Shown: one piece after another, positions 43,373 to 51,737 of the stretch
Layout: each line of letters starts with the position of its first letter
How positions within the stretch are numbered: position 1 is the first letter of the stretch
Program-made: the position numbers and the translations under genes
Assembly (NCBI RefSeq): GCF_006715485.1
Contig: NZ_VFNH01000005.1
Location: 310,001 to 374,000, forward strand
Direction of reading: 5' to 3'
Source: Herbaspirillum sp. SJZ107
GTDB taxonomy: Bacteria > Pseudomonadota > Gammaproteobacteria > Burkholderiales > Burkholderiaceae_D
DNA: 64,000 bases
Notes under the pieces: model-generated
Told to the model about the DNA's origin: nothing
The model's database searches: none
Seen by the model: the letters and a program-made list of their open reading frames with translations, nothing else

Positions 43373-46195
43373 CTATCCTTTGAGAATCTCTTCGAGCCGG
43401 GGCGCCAACACCGGCGGCACCGGCTTGCGCGGCTTGTACACGATTTTCTTGACGGGCTTGTTCAGCACGTTTTCATGGCGCGCCTTGCCGTCCTGGTCCA
43501 GGGTCCCGGTCAGCATCGGACCGCCCGCAAAGTGGATCTCGTAGTCAGCGCCGGCAATGCTTTCGTTCGTCTCGGGGTCCAGATAGTGCAGCGCGATCCA
43601 GTGCTGCGCCTCTTGCGCAAGCTCGCCTGGCAGCTTCGGGATATTGGCGGTCTGGCTCGCACCGCCGTCGAACACATGCTGCCCACCCTTCACACTGAAC
43701 GTCCCTGGGCAGGCAAACGTGATATCCCCACCCTCCAGCGTCACCGCCGACTGTCCCGCCTGCAGCACGATCTTCTTGCTCGCCTTGATCTCGATCCCGT
43801 CGTTGACCGACATCACCACCACTTCCTTGTCCGCCAGGATCTCCAACTGATCGGTATGCGCCTGCAATGACACCGGTCCGTTCGCGGCAATCGCCTGGAT
43901 ACCGCCGCCGTGGATGAAAAAACTGGCCGCCTGCCCCGCCACCGACGACACCGTGTGTGCCGCCGCGATGTGCAGGTCCGACTGCGTGGTCCAGTGCAGT
44001 TGCCGGCCCGCGTACAACACCGTGGATGCCGGTGTGGCCCAGTTGATACCGGCCGCCGATTCCATCAGCACAATGGCGGCGCCGAATTTCTCGACCGGCT
44101 GGCCGGCGTCCGGCGTGCGCGTTCCGGGCTGGGGTTTCAGGGCCGCCTGGCCGTTGACGGCGCCCGTGTACTTGCCCTGCTGCTGCGGATCGAGCTGGGC
44201 GATGAAGGCGCGCTGTGCTTCGGCCGCGGCGCTGCTGTAGAGCGCCCCCTGCTGCGCCGCGGCGCCGGCCAGTGCCTGGCCAAGCGCGTGCGCGCCCTTG
44301 AACATCGACAGCGCTTCGGCCACGTCCATCTGGGTCGAGGTGATGCCGCTGCCGAGCGCCGGGCGGCGGCTGGTCGACAGCAGCACGCCTTCGGCGCCGC
44401 GCACCACGGCCCAGGCGTCGGTGCGCAGTTCGAAGCCGCTGCCGCGGTAGGCGCCGCGCACGGCCGAGGCAGGCGGCTGGTCGACCAGGTAGCCGAGGTT
44501 CAGTTGGCTGGCGGCGCTGCTGGTCGCCAGCCGGGTGCGCAGCTGGCCCGGGGTGTCGTCCAGCTGCCATTGATTGAAGCCGCTGCCGTCGAAGTTGTGC
44601 GTGTGGATACCGGACAGGACGCCCGCGTGCCCGGCATCGGCGTCGACGCCGGCGGCGAACGGCGGCGTATCGGTGCCGTTGTAGAGCTGGGCCACGATCA
44701 CCGGGCGGTCGATGTCGCCTTCGATGAAATCGACCAGCACTTCGGTGCCGATGCGTGGCGTGAACAGCGTGCCCCAGTTGGGTCCCGCCAGCGCTTCGGC
44801 CACGCGCACCCAGGTGCCGGAAGTCTCGTTGCCGGGGGCGTTGCCGCGGGCGTCGGTGTCGTGGGACATGCCGCCCGGGTTCGGCGCGGCGCCGCGCTGC
44901 CATGGAAACTGGATGCGCACCTGGTGGTCGCGGGTGCTGGTGGCGATGCCTTGCGCCAGGCCGACCACCAGCGCCGTCTGCGGGCCGGGTGCGCTGCGCG
45001 GACGCGGCGCCGCGGCGGCGCCGGGCACGATCGGGACGGTGTCGCGCACGCAGGCAAAGCGGTTGCGGTAAGTCCCGCCGTCGATGCCGTCCTGGGTGGC
45101 GCGCCGGATGCCGGTCCGGAAGTTGTTGCGCGCCTCGTGCTCGACCCACAGCACCGTGAACGCGTTGGCGCCGGCCGGATAGCGCTCATGCTGGGTCAGC
45201 TGGAAGGTGCAGCCGGCTGCCAGGCGGCGCACCGCGCCGGCGCCCTCGAAGTCCTTGTTGTCCAGCTCCAGCGCCTGCAGCATCAGGCGGCTGCGCAGGT
45301 CGGCGGCCTCGCGGCCGGCCACCATGCGCTCGCCGCTGCCGTCATAGACCGGCATCGACGGCAGCGCGCCCGCATCCAGGCCGGAATGCCGTTCGGCGGC
45401 GGGCGCCAGCAGTTGCGCCGGATCCCAGCTGCTGATACCGGCGGCATTGGCGGCGAGCCGGCGCCGCGCGCCGAAGGCGTCGATGGTGTCGTCGCGCTCG
45501 GTGGCGCGCACGCCGTGAAAGCGCAGCACGTCGCCGTCCGGCGTAGGCGGGAGCGCGGCGCGGCTGTCGAAGACGATGAGCCGATGGCGCGCCTGGCCGT
45601 GGTCATCGAGGTCCGCGTCCTGCGCCTGTTCGTGCTCGAAGCGCCAGCTCAGGCCTTCCGAAGCCAGCACGCGCATGAAAAAGGCGAGATCGCTTTCGCG
45701 GTACTGGGTACACACCGGGCGCACTGCCAGCGGCTGGGTGAGGTCGAAGTCGAAGCGGACCTGCGGATAATCGCGCAGCAGTTCGGTGACGATGGCGCGC
45801 GCATCCTGGTCCTGGAAGATGTAGCTGTCGCGGCGCAGTGCCAGCAGACACAGGGCCGGTTCCAGGCGCAGGCGGTAGCGCGCCACGCCGCCGTCGGCGC
45901 CCAGCCAGCCTGCGCCGGTGCAGATGCCGTGCCAGGCACGCCGGCTGCCGTCCGGCTGCAGCAGGCCGATCGTGAGTTCTTCGCCGAGGAATTGCGCCAG
46001 GTCGAGATCGGCCGAGGTGCTCAGCGCGTCGACGTCGAAGCAGAACAGGGCATTGACGGCCTCGAAGCCGCGGATGGCTTCGACGGCCAGCGATTCGGAC
46101 AGGCCGCTGTCGTGGGCGCTGGCCAGGGTGAGCAGGCGCGCATGCTGGCTCAGGCCGGCGCCGGACAGCGCGGCGGTGTCGAACGGGACATTCAT
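43373..46195 (-). CDS. vgrG: Type VI secretion tip protein VgrG with DUF2345 and a transthyretin-like tail
   Basis: Spike protein that tips the T6SS tube and carries effectors. In the 940-residue protein the gp27-like part (about 1-390) includes QYRESDLAFFMRVLASEGLS (164-183). The gp5-like OB-fold has the signature GPNWGTLFTPRIGTEVLVDF (471-490). A DUF2345 repeat beta-helix follows, with DGIEIKASKKIVLQAGQSA near 790. The last 80 residues (LHYLDPETNESIAGADYEIH) look like a transthyretin-like adaptor domain that binds cargo. No tss structural genes are in the window, so this is an orphan vgrG island. The tail probably recruits the downstream effector. Confidence 0.92.
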   Translation of the reverse strand: MNVPFDTAALSGAGLSQHARLLTLASAHDSGLSESLAVEAIRGFEAVNALFCFDVDALSTSADLDLAQFLGEELTIGLLQPDGSRRAWHGICTGAGWLGADGGVARYRLRLEPALCLLALRRDSYIFQDQDARAIVTELLRDYPQVRFDFDLTQPLAVRPVCTQYRESDLAFFMRVLASEGLSWRFEHEQAQDADLDDHGQARHRLIVFDSRAALPPTPDGDVLRFHGVRATERDDTIDAFGARRRLAANAAGISSWDPAQLLAPAAERHSGLDAGALPSMPVYDGSGERMVAGREAADLRSRLMLQALELDNKDFEGAGAVRRLAAGCTFQLTQHERYPAGANAFTVLWVEHEARNNFRTGIRRATQDGIDGGTYRNRFACVRDTVPIVPGAAAAPRPRSAPGPQTALVVGLAQGIATSTRDHQVRIQFPWQRGAAPNPGGMSHDTDARGNAPGNETSGTWVRVAEALAGPNWGTLFTPRIGTEVLVDFIEGDIDRPVIVAQLYNGTDTPPFAAGVDADAGHAGVLSGIHTHNFDGSGFNQWQLDDTPGQLRTRLATSSAASQLNLGYLVDQPPASAVRGAYRGSGFELRTDAWAVVRGAEGVLLSTSRRPALGSGITSTQMDVAEALSMFKGAHALGQALAGAAAQQGALYSSAAAEAQRAFIAQLDPQQQGKYTGAVNGQAALKPQPGTRTPDAGQPVEKFGAAIVLMESAAGINWATPASTVLYAGRQLHWTTQSDLHIAAAHTVSSVAGQAASFFIHGGGIQAIAANGPVSLQAHTDQLEILADKEVVVMSVNDGIEIKASKKIVLQAGQSAVTLEGGDITFACPGTFSVKGGQHVFDGGASQTANIPKLPGELAQEAQHWIALHYLDPETNESIAGADYEIHFAGGPMLTGTLDQDGKARHENVLNKPVKKIVYKPRKPVPPVLAPRLEEILKG

Positions 46196-46479
46196 CGGGT
46201 GACCGCCATGGCGCAGGCTCCTTCACGATCGCAAAAGCCGATCTTATGAAGGGACACCCTCCCCCGGAATGCGCGATCTCAATACCTCAAGGAAATTTCC
46301 TTACCACAATCAATCGCCCGTCCGGACTGGAGCGGACTTACAACAGTAGATGTAACAGTCAGCAAAACAGACACCCGTCAAATTGCATCCATGATAATCT
46401 ACAATACCAATCTACAATATCCATACGACAACATGACTTACCCTTCCGTTTCCCTTCATTCAGCACACCGGGGGCAGCC

Positions 46480-46890
46480 ATGAGTGGTGGCATGCGTTTG
46501 CTTTCCCTGCTCGCCGGTGGCCTGGTGCTGGTCGTACCGCCGATGCTGATGCCGATGGCCACTGACGTGCCGCTCGGGACCGTCATGGCCGGCATCCTCG
46601 GCATCGTCATGGTCGCCTCGACCTTCTTTTATGTGGGTGCGGCCGGCAGGAAAATGCGCCGCGGCGGCCAGGCGCGCATCGTGGGCGCCGCCCTCCTGAT
46701 GGTGCCGGCGATCGCCGCACTGGCGACGATTGCCACGCGCCGCGACGAGCCGCTGCTCTGGGGCAGCGGTGCCTTGCTGGTATTTACGATCGTCCTGTTC
46801 CTGCACTTCGTGATCATGCCGACGCTGGACCCGCGCCAGCGCCCGATGCGCGAGCATGAACGCGAACGCCTGGAACCGTCGGCCATCTGA
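46480..46890 (+). CDS. Small integral membrane protein
   Basis: A 136-residue protein with about four hydrophobic helices (LLSLLAGGLVLVVPPMLMPM and VMAGILGIVMVASTFFYVGA, among others) and a charged tail REHERERLEPSAI. ATG 46480 follows a GGGGGCAGCC. The frame continues upstream for 78 codons, but those residues are Ser/Asn/Gln-rich and unlike coding sequence. Family and function are unknown. Confidence 0.6.
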   Translation: MSGGMRLLSLLAGGLVLVVPPMLMPMATDVPLGTVMAGILGIVMVASTFFYVGAAGRKMRRGGQARIVGAALLMVPAIAALATIATRRDEPLLWGSGALLVFTIVLFLHFVIMPTLDPRQRPMREHERERLEPSAI

Positions 46891-46919
46891 TGCCGGTGCC
46901 GGCAGCAGACTGAGCGTCC

Positions 46920-47381
46920 TTACTGCGGCTTGCGCGGCAAGTGGCGCGCAAGATGGCGGTCGAGCGCATTCGCGAATTGCTGGCGGTCGGCCTGGCTGAA
47001 GGCGGACGGGCCGCCGGTGTCGACGCCGCCGCTCCTCAACTCTTCCATGAAGGCACGCATCGTCAGCTGTTGGGCGATATTGTCCTTGGTGTAAAACTCG
47101 CCGCGCGGATTCAATGCAAATCCGCCCTTCTCCAGCACCCGCGCCGCCAGCGGAATATCGCCGGTGACGACCAGGTCGCCCGGCGCCAGGCGTTCCACGA
47201 TTTCGGTATCGGCCACGTCCAGGCCGCTCGGCACCTGCAGCGCGCGGATGAAGCGCGAGCCAGGCACCCGGATCAGCTGGTTGGCGACCAGGGTCACCTG
47301 CAACTGCAGGCGATCGGCCACCCGGAACAGGATCTCCTTGATCACGCCCGGGCAGGCGTCGGCGTCGACCCAGATCTCCAT
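46920..47381 (-). CDS. YaiI/YqxD family protein (UPF0178, DUF188)
   Basis: A 153-residue cytosolic protein of the YaiI/YqxD family. The N-terminal MEIWVDADACPGVIKEILFR has the conserved Asp residues of the PIN-like fold, and GDLVVTGDIPLAARVLEKGG is the second motif. ATG 47381 gives the conserved start; an upstream extension of 15 residues is not family-like. It lies 13 bp downstream of ruvB and is probably part of that operon. Its biochemical role is not established; a nuclease-like fold is known from structure-based grouping. Confidence 0.88.
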   Translation of the reverse strand: MEIWVDADACPGVIKEILFRVADRLQLQVTLVANQLIRVPGSRFIRALQVPSGLDVADTEIVERLAPGDLVVTGDIPLAARVLEKGGFALNPRGEFYTKDNIAQQLTMRAFMEELRSGGVDTGGPSAFSQADRQQFANALDRHLARHLPRKPQ

Positions 47382-47394
47382 CAGCGCACAGACC

Positions 47395-48462
47395 TCATGC
47401 GGTAGGCAGGTTGTCCCACAGGTCACCCGTGGGGCTGATGCGCGGCGCGGACACGCCGAAGTGTTTATATGCCAGCGGCGTGGCGATGCGCCCGCGCGGG
47501 GTACGCTGCAGGTAGCCCTGCTGGATCAGGTAGGGTTCGAGCACGTCTTCGATGGTGTCGGCCGCTTCGCCGATCGCTGCCGCCAGGTTGCCGATGCCGA
47601 CCGGGCCGCCGGCAAACTTGAACAGCACCGCTTCCAGGAGTTTACGGTCCATCACGTCGAAGCCGACCGTGTCGACGTCGAGCATCTTCAGCGCGCGGTC
47701 GGCCATGTCCTTGGTGATCTCGCCGTTGCCCTTCACTTCCGCGTAGTCGCGTACGCGGCGCAGCAGGCGGTTGGCGATACGCGGCGTGCCGCGGGCGCGC
47801 TTGGCGACTTCGCAGGCGCCCTCCTCGTTGATCGGAGCTTCCAGCAAGGCCGCGCTGCGGGTGACGATCTTGGTCAGCTCTTCGACGTTGTAGAACTCGA
47901 GGCGGGCGACGATGCCGAAGCGGTCGCGCAGCGGGTTGGTCAGCATGCCGGCGCGGGTGGTGGCGCCGACCAGCGTGAACGGCTGCAGGTCGAGCTTGAC
48001 CGAGCGCGCGGCCGGGCCTTCGCCGATCATGATGTCGATCTGGTAGTCTTCCAGCGCCGGATACAGGATCTCCTCGACCACCGGCGACAGGCGGTGGATC
48101 TCGTCGATGAACAGGACGTCGTTGGCTTCCAGGTTGGTCAGCAGCGCCGCCAGGTCGCCCGGGCGCTCGAGCACCGGGCCCGAAGTCTGGCGCAGGTTCA
48201 CGCCCATCTCGCGCGCGATGATGTGGGCCAGCGTGGTCTTGCCCAGGCCCGGCGGACCGAACAGCAGCGTGTGATCCAGCGCTTCACGGCGCTTGCGGGC
48301 GGCGTGGATGAAGATTTCGAGCTGGTCGCGGATCTTGGATTGGCCGACGTATTCGTCCAGGTGCTTCGGGCGCAAGGCGCGCTCGATCGCCTCCTCGTTG
48401 GGCGAGGCCGGTTCCGCATCGATGATGCGCTGCTCGGTGAAGTTGTCGGTCTGGATACTCAT
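47395..48462 (-). CDS. ruvB: Holliday junction branch-migration helicase RuvB
   Basis: AAA+ motor that drives branch migration at Holliday junctions with RuvA. The 355-residue protein has the RuvB N-terminal YVGQ, Walker A GPPGLGKTT (69-77), a Walker B of the LFIDEIHRL type, and sensor arginines in the C-terminal winged-helix part (TPRGRIATPLAYKH). Fifteen bp separate it from the ruvA stop. The operon order ruvC-ruvA-ruvB is the usual one, with a LexA box before ruvC. Confidence 0.98.
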   Translation of the reverse strand: MSIQTDNFTEQRIIDAEPASPNEEAIERALRPKHLDEYVGQSKIRDQLEIFIHAARKRREALDHTLLFGPPGLGKTTLAHIIAREMGVNLRQTSGPVLERPGDLAALLTNLEANDVLFIDEIHRLSPVVEEILYPALEDYQIDIMIGEGPAARSVKLDLQPFTLVGATTRAGMLTNPLRDRFGIVARLEFYNVEELTKIVTRSAALLEAPINEEGACEVAKRARGTPRIANRLLRRVRDYAEVKGNGEITKDMADRALKMLDVDTVGFDVMDRKLLEAVLFKFAGGPVGIGNLAAAIGEAADTIEDVLEPYLIQQGYLQRTPRGRIATPLAYKHFGVSAPRISPTGDLWDNLPTA

Positions 48463-48476
48463 TGTTGCTCTCTAGT

Positions 48477-49046
48477 TTACGCTTTTGACAGGGCCTTCAG
48501 CGCCAGCTTGATGCCGTCGGACACGCTGGTGCCGGCCGGCATGGTCTTGAGCGCAGCCAGCGCTTCCTTGTCAGAATACCCCAGTGCCAGCAGCGCGTTC
48601 ATCACGTCCGCCTGGGCGTCGTCGCGTGCGACCACGCCGATGTCGGCGCCCAGCTTGCCCTTCAGTTCCAGCAACAGGCGTTCGGCGGTCTTCTTGCCGA
48701 TGCCGGGTACCTTCACCAGGCGGCCGGCTTCCTGCAGCGTGACCGCCTGCGACAGCTCGGCCACCGGCATGGCGGACAGGATCGACAGCGCGGTGCGGGC
48801 ACCGATGCCGGTGATCTTGATCAGCTGGCGGAACACGGCGCGGTCGCTGGCGGTGCCGAAGCCGAACAGCAGGTGGGCATCCTCGCGCACCACGTAATGG
48901 ATGTGCAGGACGACCTTCTCGCCGGTGTGCGGCAGGTTGTAGAAGGTACTCATCGGTACGTCGACTTCGTAGCCGACGCCCTGGCAATCGACCAGCACTT
49001 GCGGCGGATTTTTTTCCAGGAGGATTCCAGACAGACGACCGATCAT
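48477..49046 (-). CDS. ruvA: Holliday junction DNA-binding protein RuvA
   Basis: Tetramer that binds four-way junctions and loads RuvB. The 189-residue protein starts MIGRLSGILLEKNPPQVLVD. It has the OB-fold (about 1-65), two helix-hairpin-helix motifs (IKITGIGARTALSILSAM and KVPGIGKKTAERLLLELKGK), and the small C-terminal RuvB-contacting domain after an acidic linker. Normal family length. It lies between ruvC and ruvB. Confidence 0.97.
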   Translation of the reverse strand: MIGRLSGILLEKNPPQVLVDCQGVGYEVDVPMSTFYNLPHTGEKVVLHIHYVVREDAHLLFGFGTASDRAVFRQLIKITGIGARTALSILSAMPVAELSQAVTLQEAGRLVKVPGIGKKTAERLLLELKGKLGADIGVVARDDAQADVMNALLALGYSDKEALAALKTMPAGTSVSDGIKLALKALSKA

Positions 49047-49073
49047 CGGTGACCTTTCAATAATGGGGGCGGT

Positions 49074-49610
49074 TTAGACCAGGCGGCCGTTCTTCATGTG
49101 CAGGCTTGACGCGCCCGGCGACAGCGAACCGATCAGCGACAGCGCATCATGGCTGTGCGCATGGCAGATCGCCACCGCCAGCGCGTCGGCCGCATCGCTG
49201 CCGGGCAGGCCGGGCAGCTTGAGCAGGCGCGCGACCATGTCCTGCACCTGCGCCTTGGTGGCCTTGCCGGTGCCGACGACGGCCTGCTTGATCTGGGTCG
49301 GCGTGAATTCGGCGACGTCGAGGTCGGCCCCGACCAGCGCGGTGATCGCCGCCCCGCGCGCCTGGCCCAGCAGCAGCGTGGATTGCGGATTGACGTTGAC
49401 GAAGACTTTTTCGATGGCGGCGCACGCCGGCCGGTAAGTGGCGACGACTTCGCCGATGCTGGCGAGGATCACCTTCAGGCGCGGCGGCAAGGCGGTTTCG
49501 CTGCCGGTCTTGATGGTGCCGGACGCGATGTAGCGCAGCCGGCTGCCCTGCTTTTCAATAACCCCGAACCCTGTGGTGCGCAGGGCCGGGTCGATGCCGA
49601 GAATAATCAT
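49074..49610 (-). CDS. ruvC: Crossover junction endodeoxyribonuclease RuvC
   Basis: Holliday-junction resolvase. The 178-residue protein starts MIILGIDPALRTTGFGVIE, with D7 as the first catalytic acid. It has AIEKVFVNVNPQSTLLLGQA with the catalytic Glu, and SDAADALAVAICHAHS near residue 140 with the remaining acids. It is first in the ruvCAB operon. A LexA box (CTGT-N8-ACAG) lies about 41 bp upstream, between it and two abutting hairpins after purH. Confidence 0.97.
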   Translation of the reverse strand: MIILGIDPALRTTGFGVIEKQGSRLRYIASGTIKTGSETALPPRLKVILASIGEVVATYRPACAAIEKVFVNVNPQSTLLLGQARGAAITALVGADLDVAEFTPTQIKQAVVGTGKATKAQVQDMVARLLKLPGLPGSDAADALAVAICHAHSHDALSLIGSLSPGASSLHMKNGRLV

Positions 49611-49650
49611 CTTCGAATGTTATACCGGCCAGGGTGTTTCGTGGGAAAAA

Positions 49651-49668
49651 TACTGTGTAAAAATACAG
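49651..49668 (-). promoter_or_regulatory. LexA (SOS) box upstream of ruvCAB
   Basis: On the + strand TACTGTGTAAAAATACAG contains a full CTGT-N8-ACAG (49653-49668), matching the LexA consensus at every conserved position. It lies 41 bp upstream of the ruvC ATG. Together with the uvrD site it indicates a LexA-dependent response. Confidence 0.8.
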
Positions 49669-49693
49669 GTCGTGGCGACAACGCCGCCACGAC
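49669..49693. promoter_or_regulatory. Perfect 9-bp stem-loop before ruvC
   Basis: GTCGTGGCG (49669-49677) pairs with CGCCACGAC (49685-49693), loop of 7 nt. It begins at the base after the LexA box and ends at the base before the next hairpin. Confidence 0.5.
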
Positions 49694-49736
49694 GTAGGGT
49701 AGATAGGGCGCCTCACCGGCGACCTATCTACCCTAC
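49694..49736. terminator. Perfect 14-bp stem-loop downstream of purH
   Basis: GTAGGGTAGATAGG (49694-49707) pairs perfectly with CCTATCTACCCTAC (49723-49736), with a 15-nt loop that itself can fold. It lies 6 bp past the purH stop. There is no U-tract, so termination may be factor-dependent, or the structure may protect the mRNA 3' end. Confidence 0.5.
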
Positions 49737-49742
49737 CAAATA

Positions 49743-51317
49743 TCAGTGGCGGAAGTGACGGGTACCAGTGTACAGCATGACCACGCCACGCTCGTCCGCC
49801 GCGTCGATCACTTCCTGGTCGCGCATCGAGCCGCCCGGGTGGATCACGCAGGTCGCGCCGGCGTCGACCACCACGTCCAGGCCGTCGCGGAACGGGAAGA
49901 AGGCGTCCGAGGCCACTGCCGAACCGCTCAGCGACAGGCCGGCGTTCTGGGCCTTGATCGAGGCGATGCGGGCGGAGTCGATGCGGCTCATCTGGCCGGC
50001 GCCGACGCCGAGGGTCATGCCGCCGGCGCAGAACACGATCGCGTTCGACTTGACGTACTTGGCCACGCGCCAGGCGAACAGCAGGTCCTGCAGCTGCTGC
50101 GGGGTCGGCTGCAGCTTGCTGACCACGCGCAGGTCGGCCAGGCCGACGTCGCGCGCATCCGGCGATTGCACCAGCAGGCCGCCGCCGACGCGCTTGACGT
50201 CGAAGGCATTCTGGCCGTTACCCAGGGCGATCTCGAGCAGGCGCACGTTCTGCTTGGCCGCCAGGGTCGAGAGCGCTTCCGGGGTAAAGACCGGGGCGAT
50301 GATCACTTCCACGAACAGCTTGGCGATCGCTTCCGCGGCACGGCCGTCGACCGGCACGTTGAAGGCGATGATGCCGCCGAAGGCCGAGGTCGGGTCGGTC
50401 TTGAGGGCGCGCTGGTAGGCGTCCAGCGCATCGGCGCCGATCGCCACGCCGCACGGGTTGGCGTGCTTGATGATCACGCAGCCGGCCGGCTGCTCGAAGC
50501 CGCCAAGCGACTTCACGCATTCCCAGGCCGCGTCGGCGTCGGCGATGTTGTTGTACGACAGTTCCTTGCCCTGCAGCTGACGGTAGTTGGCCAGGCTGCC
50601 GGCCGCCGGCTGCAGATCGCGGTAGAAGGCGGCGCTCTGGTGCGGGTTTTCGCCGTAGCGCATGTCCTGGACTTTTTCGAAGTGCAGGTTCAGCGTCTGC
50701 GGGTAGGCGGCGCGGGTGGTGTGCTGCTTATCTTCGCCCAGGCTGGTCAGGTAGTTGGTGATCGCGCTGTCGTACTGGGCGGTGTGGGCGAAGACTTTCT
50801 TGGCCAGGCGGAACCTGGTGTCGTAGTCAATCTCGGCGCCCGCTTTCATTTCAGCCAGGATGACGTCGTAATCGGCCGGATCGACCACCACCACCACGTC
50901 GCGGTGGTTCTTGGCTGCCGAACGCAGCATGGTCGGGCCGCCGATGTCGATGTTCTCGATAGCTTCTTCCAGCGAGCACTGTTCTTTGGCCACGGTCTGC
51001 TGGAAGGGGTACAGGTTGACCACCACCATGTCGATCTGCGGAATGCCGTGCTCTTCCAGCTTGGCGACGTGTTCTGGAAAATCGCGACGGGCCAGGATGC
51101 CGCCGTGCACCTTCGGGTGCAGGGTTTTCACGCGGCCATCGAGCATTTCCGGGAAACCGGTGTAGTCGGCAACTTCGGTCACGGCGACGCCATTGTCCTG
51201 CAGCAACTTGGCAGTGCCGCCGGTGGACAGGATGTTCACGCCGAGCGCGGACAGCGCGCGCGCGAAATCGAGCACGCCGGTTTTGTCGGAAACGGAAATG
51301 AGGGCTTGTTTGATCAT
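49743..51317 (-). CDS. purH: Bifunctional AICAR transformylase / IMP cyclohydrolase
   Basis: Catalyses the last two steps of IMP synthesis. The 524-residue protein has the N-terminal IMP cyclohydrolase (MGS-like fold, SVSDKTGVLDFARALSALGV and ILSTGGTAKLL). The C-terminal AICAR transformylase has the KHANPCG motif and catalytic Lys-His region. ATG 51317 gives the conserved MIKQALISVSDKTG start; 30 upstream residues are not family-like. Order dusB-fis-purH is typical of Burkholderiales. A strong stem-loop follows its stop. Confidence 0.97.
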   Translation of the reverse strand: MIKQALISVSDKTGVLDFARALSALGVNILSTGGTAKLLQDNGVAVTEVADYTGFPEMLDGRVKTLHPKVHGGILARRDFPEHVAKLEEHGIPQIDMVVVNLYPFQQTVAKEQCSLEEAIENIDIGGPTMLRSAAKNHRDVVVVVDPADYDVILAEMKAGAEIDYDTRFRLAKKVFAHTAQYDSAITNYLTSLGEDKQHTTRAAYPQTLNLHFEKVQDMRYGENPHQSAAFYRDLQPAAGSLANYRQLQGKELSYNNIADADAAWECVKSLGGFEQPAGCVIIKHANPCGVAIGADALDAYQRALKTDPTSAFGGIIAFNVPVDGRAAEAIAKLFVEVIIAPVFTPEALSTLAAKQNVRLLEIALGNGQNAFDVKRVGGGLLVQSPDARDVGLADLRVVSKLQPTPQQLQDLLFAWRVAKYVKSNAIVFCAGGMTLGVGAGQMSRIDSARIASIKAQNAGLSLSGSAVASDAFFPFRDGLDVVVDAGATCVIHPGGSMRDQEVIDAADERGVVMLYTGTRHFRH

Positions 51318-51430
51318 GGGGAAGGCCTGTTGATGAAAGATGGTGCGGTGCTGTTGTTGCTCCGTACATCGGACCACGGCCGACGCGGCAGGTTTCAACA
51401 ACTGCACCGCCCCGGCCCTCCGTCGGCGGA

Positions 51431-51664
51431 TTACAGCAACCCGTGCTCCTGCAACTTCTTGCGCAAGGTATTGCGGTTGATGCCCAGCATCTGGGCCGCG
51501 TGCGACTGATTGCCTTCGGCACGTGTCATCACGACTTGCAAGATCGGTTTTTCGACGGTCAGGAGCATCATGTCATAGATATTCGACGGTTTTTGCTCGC
51601 CCAGGTCGTTGAAATAGTCTTCGAGGCTTTTCTGTACGACTTCCTGGATACTTTCTTTGCTCAT
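51431..51664 (-). CDS. fis: Fis-family nucleoid-associated DNA-binding protein
   Basis: A 77-residue homodimeric DNA-bending protein. The C-terminal helix-turn-helix NQSHAAQMLGINRNTLRKKL is diagnostic. The N-terminal beta-hairpin arm is short relative to the enterobacterial 98-residue Fis, as usual in betaproteobacteria. It is encoded between dusB and purH, the conserved dusB-fis arrangement. Confidence 0.95.
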   Translation of the reverse strand: MSKESIQEVVQKSLEDYFNDLGEQKPSNIYDMMLLTVEKPILQVVMTRAEGNQSHAAQMLGINRNTLRKKLQEHGLL

Positions 51665-51737
51665 ATCTGCTGCTGTGTCCTGGTTAATATGCTGCTTTTG
51701 GCAACAACGTCTCCGAATCTCTTTTTCTTGTTATTTA

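Noticed and set aside
46246..46479. 78-codon N-terminal extension of the small membrane protein gene
   Set aside because: Ser/Asn/Gln-rich with poor codon pattern and no ribosome-binding site; the ATG at 46480 with GGGGGC upstream is better.
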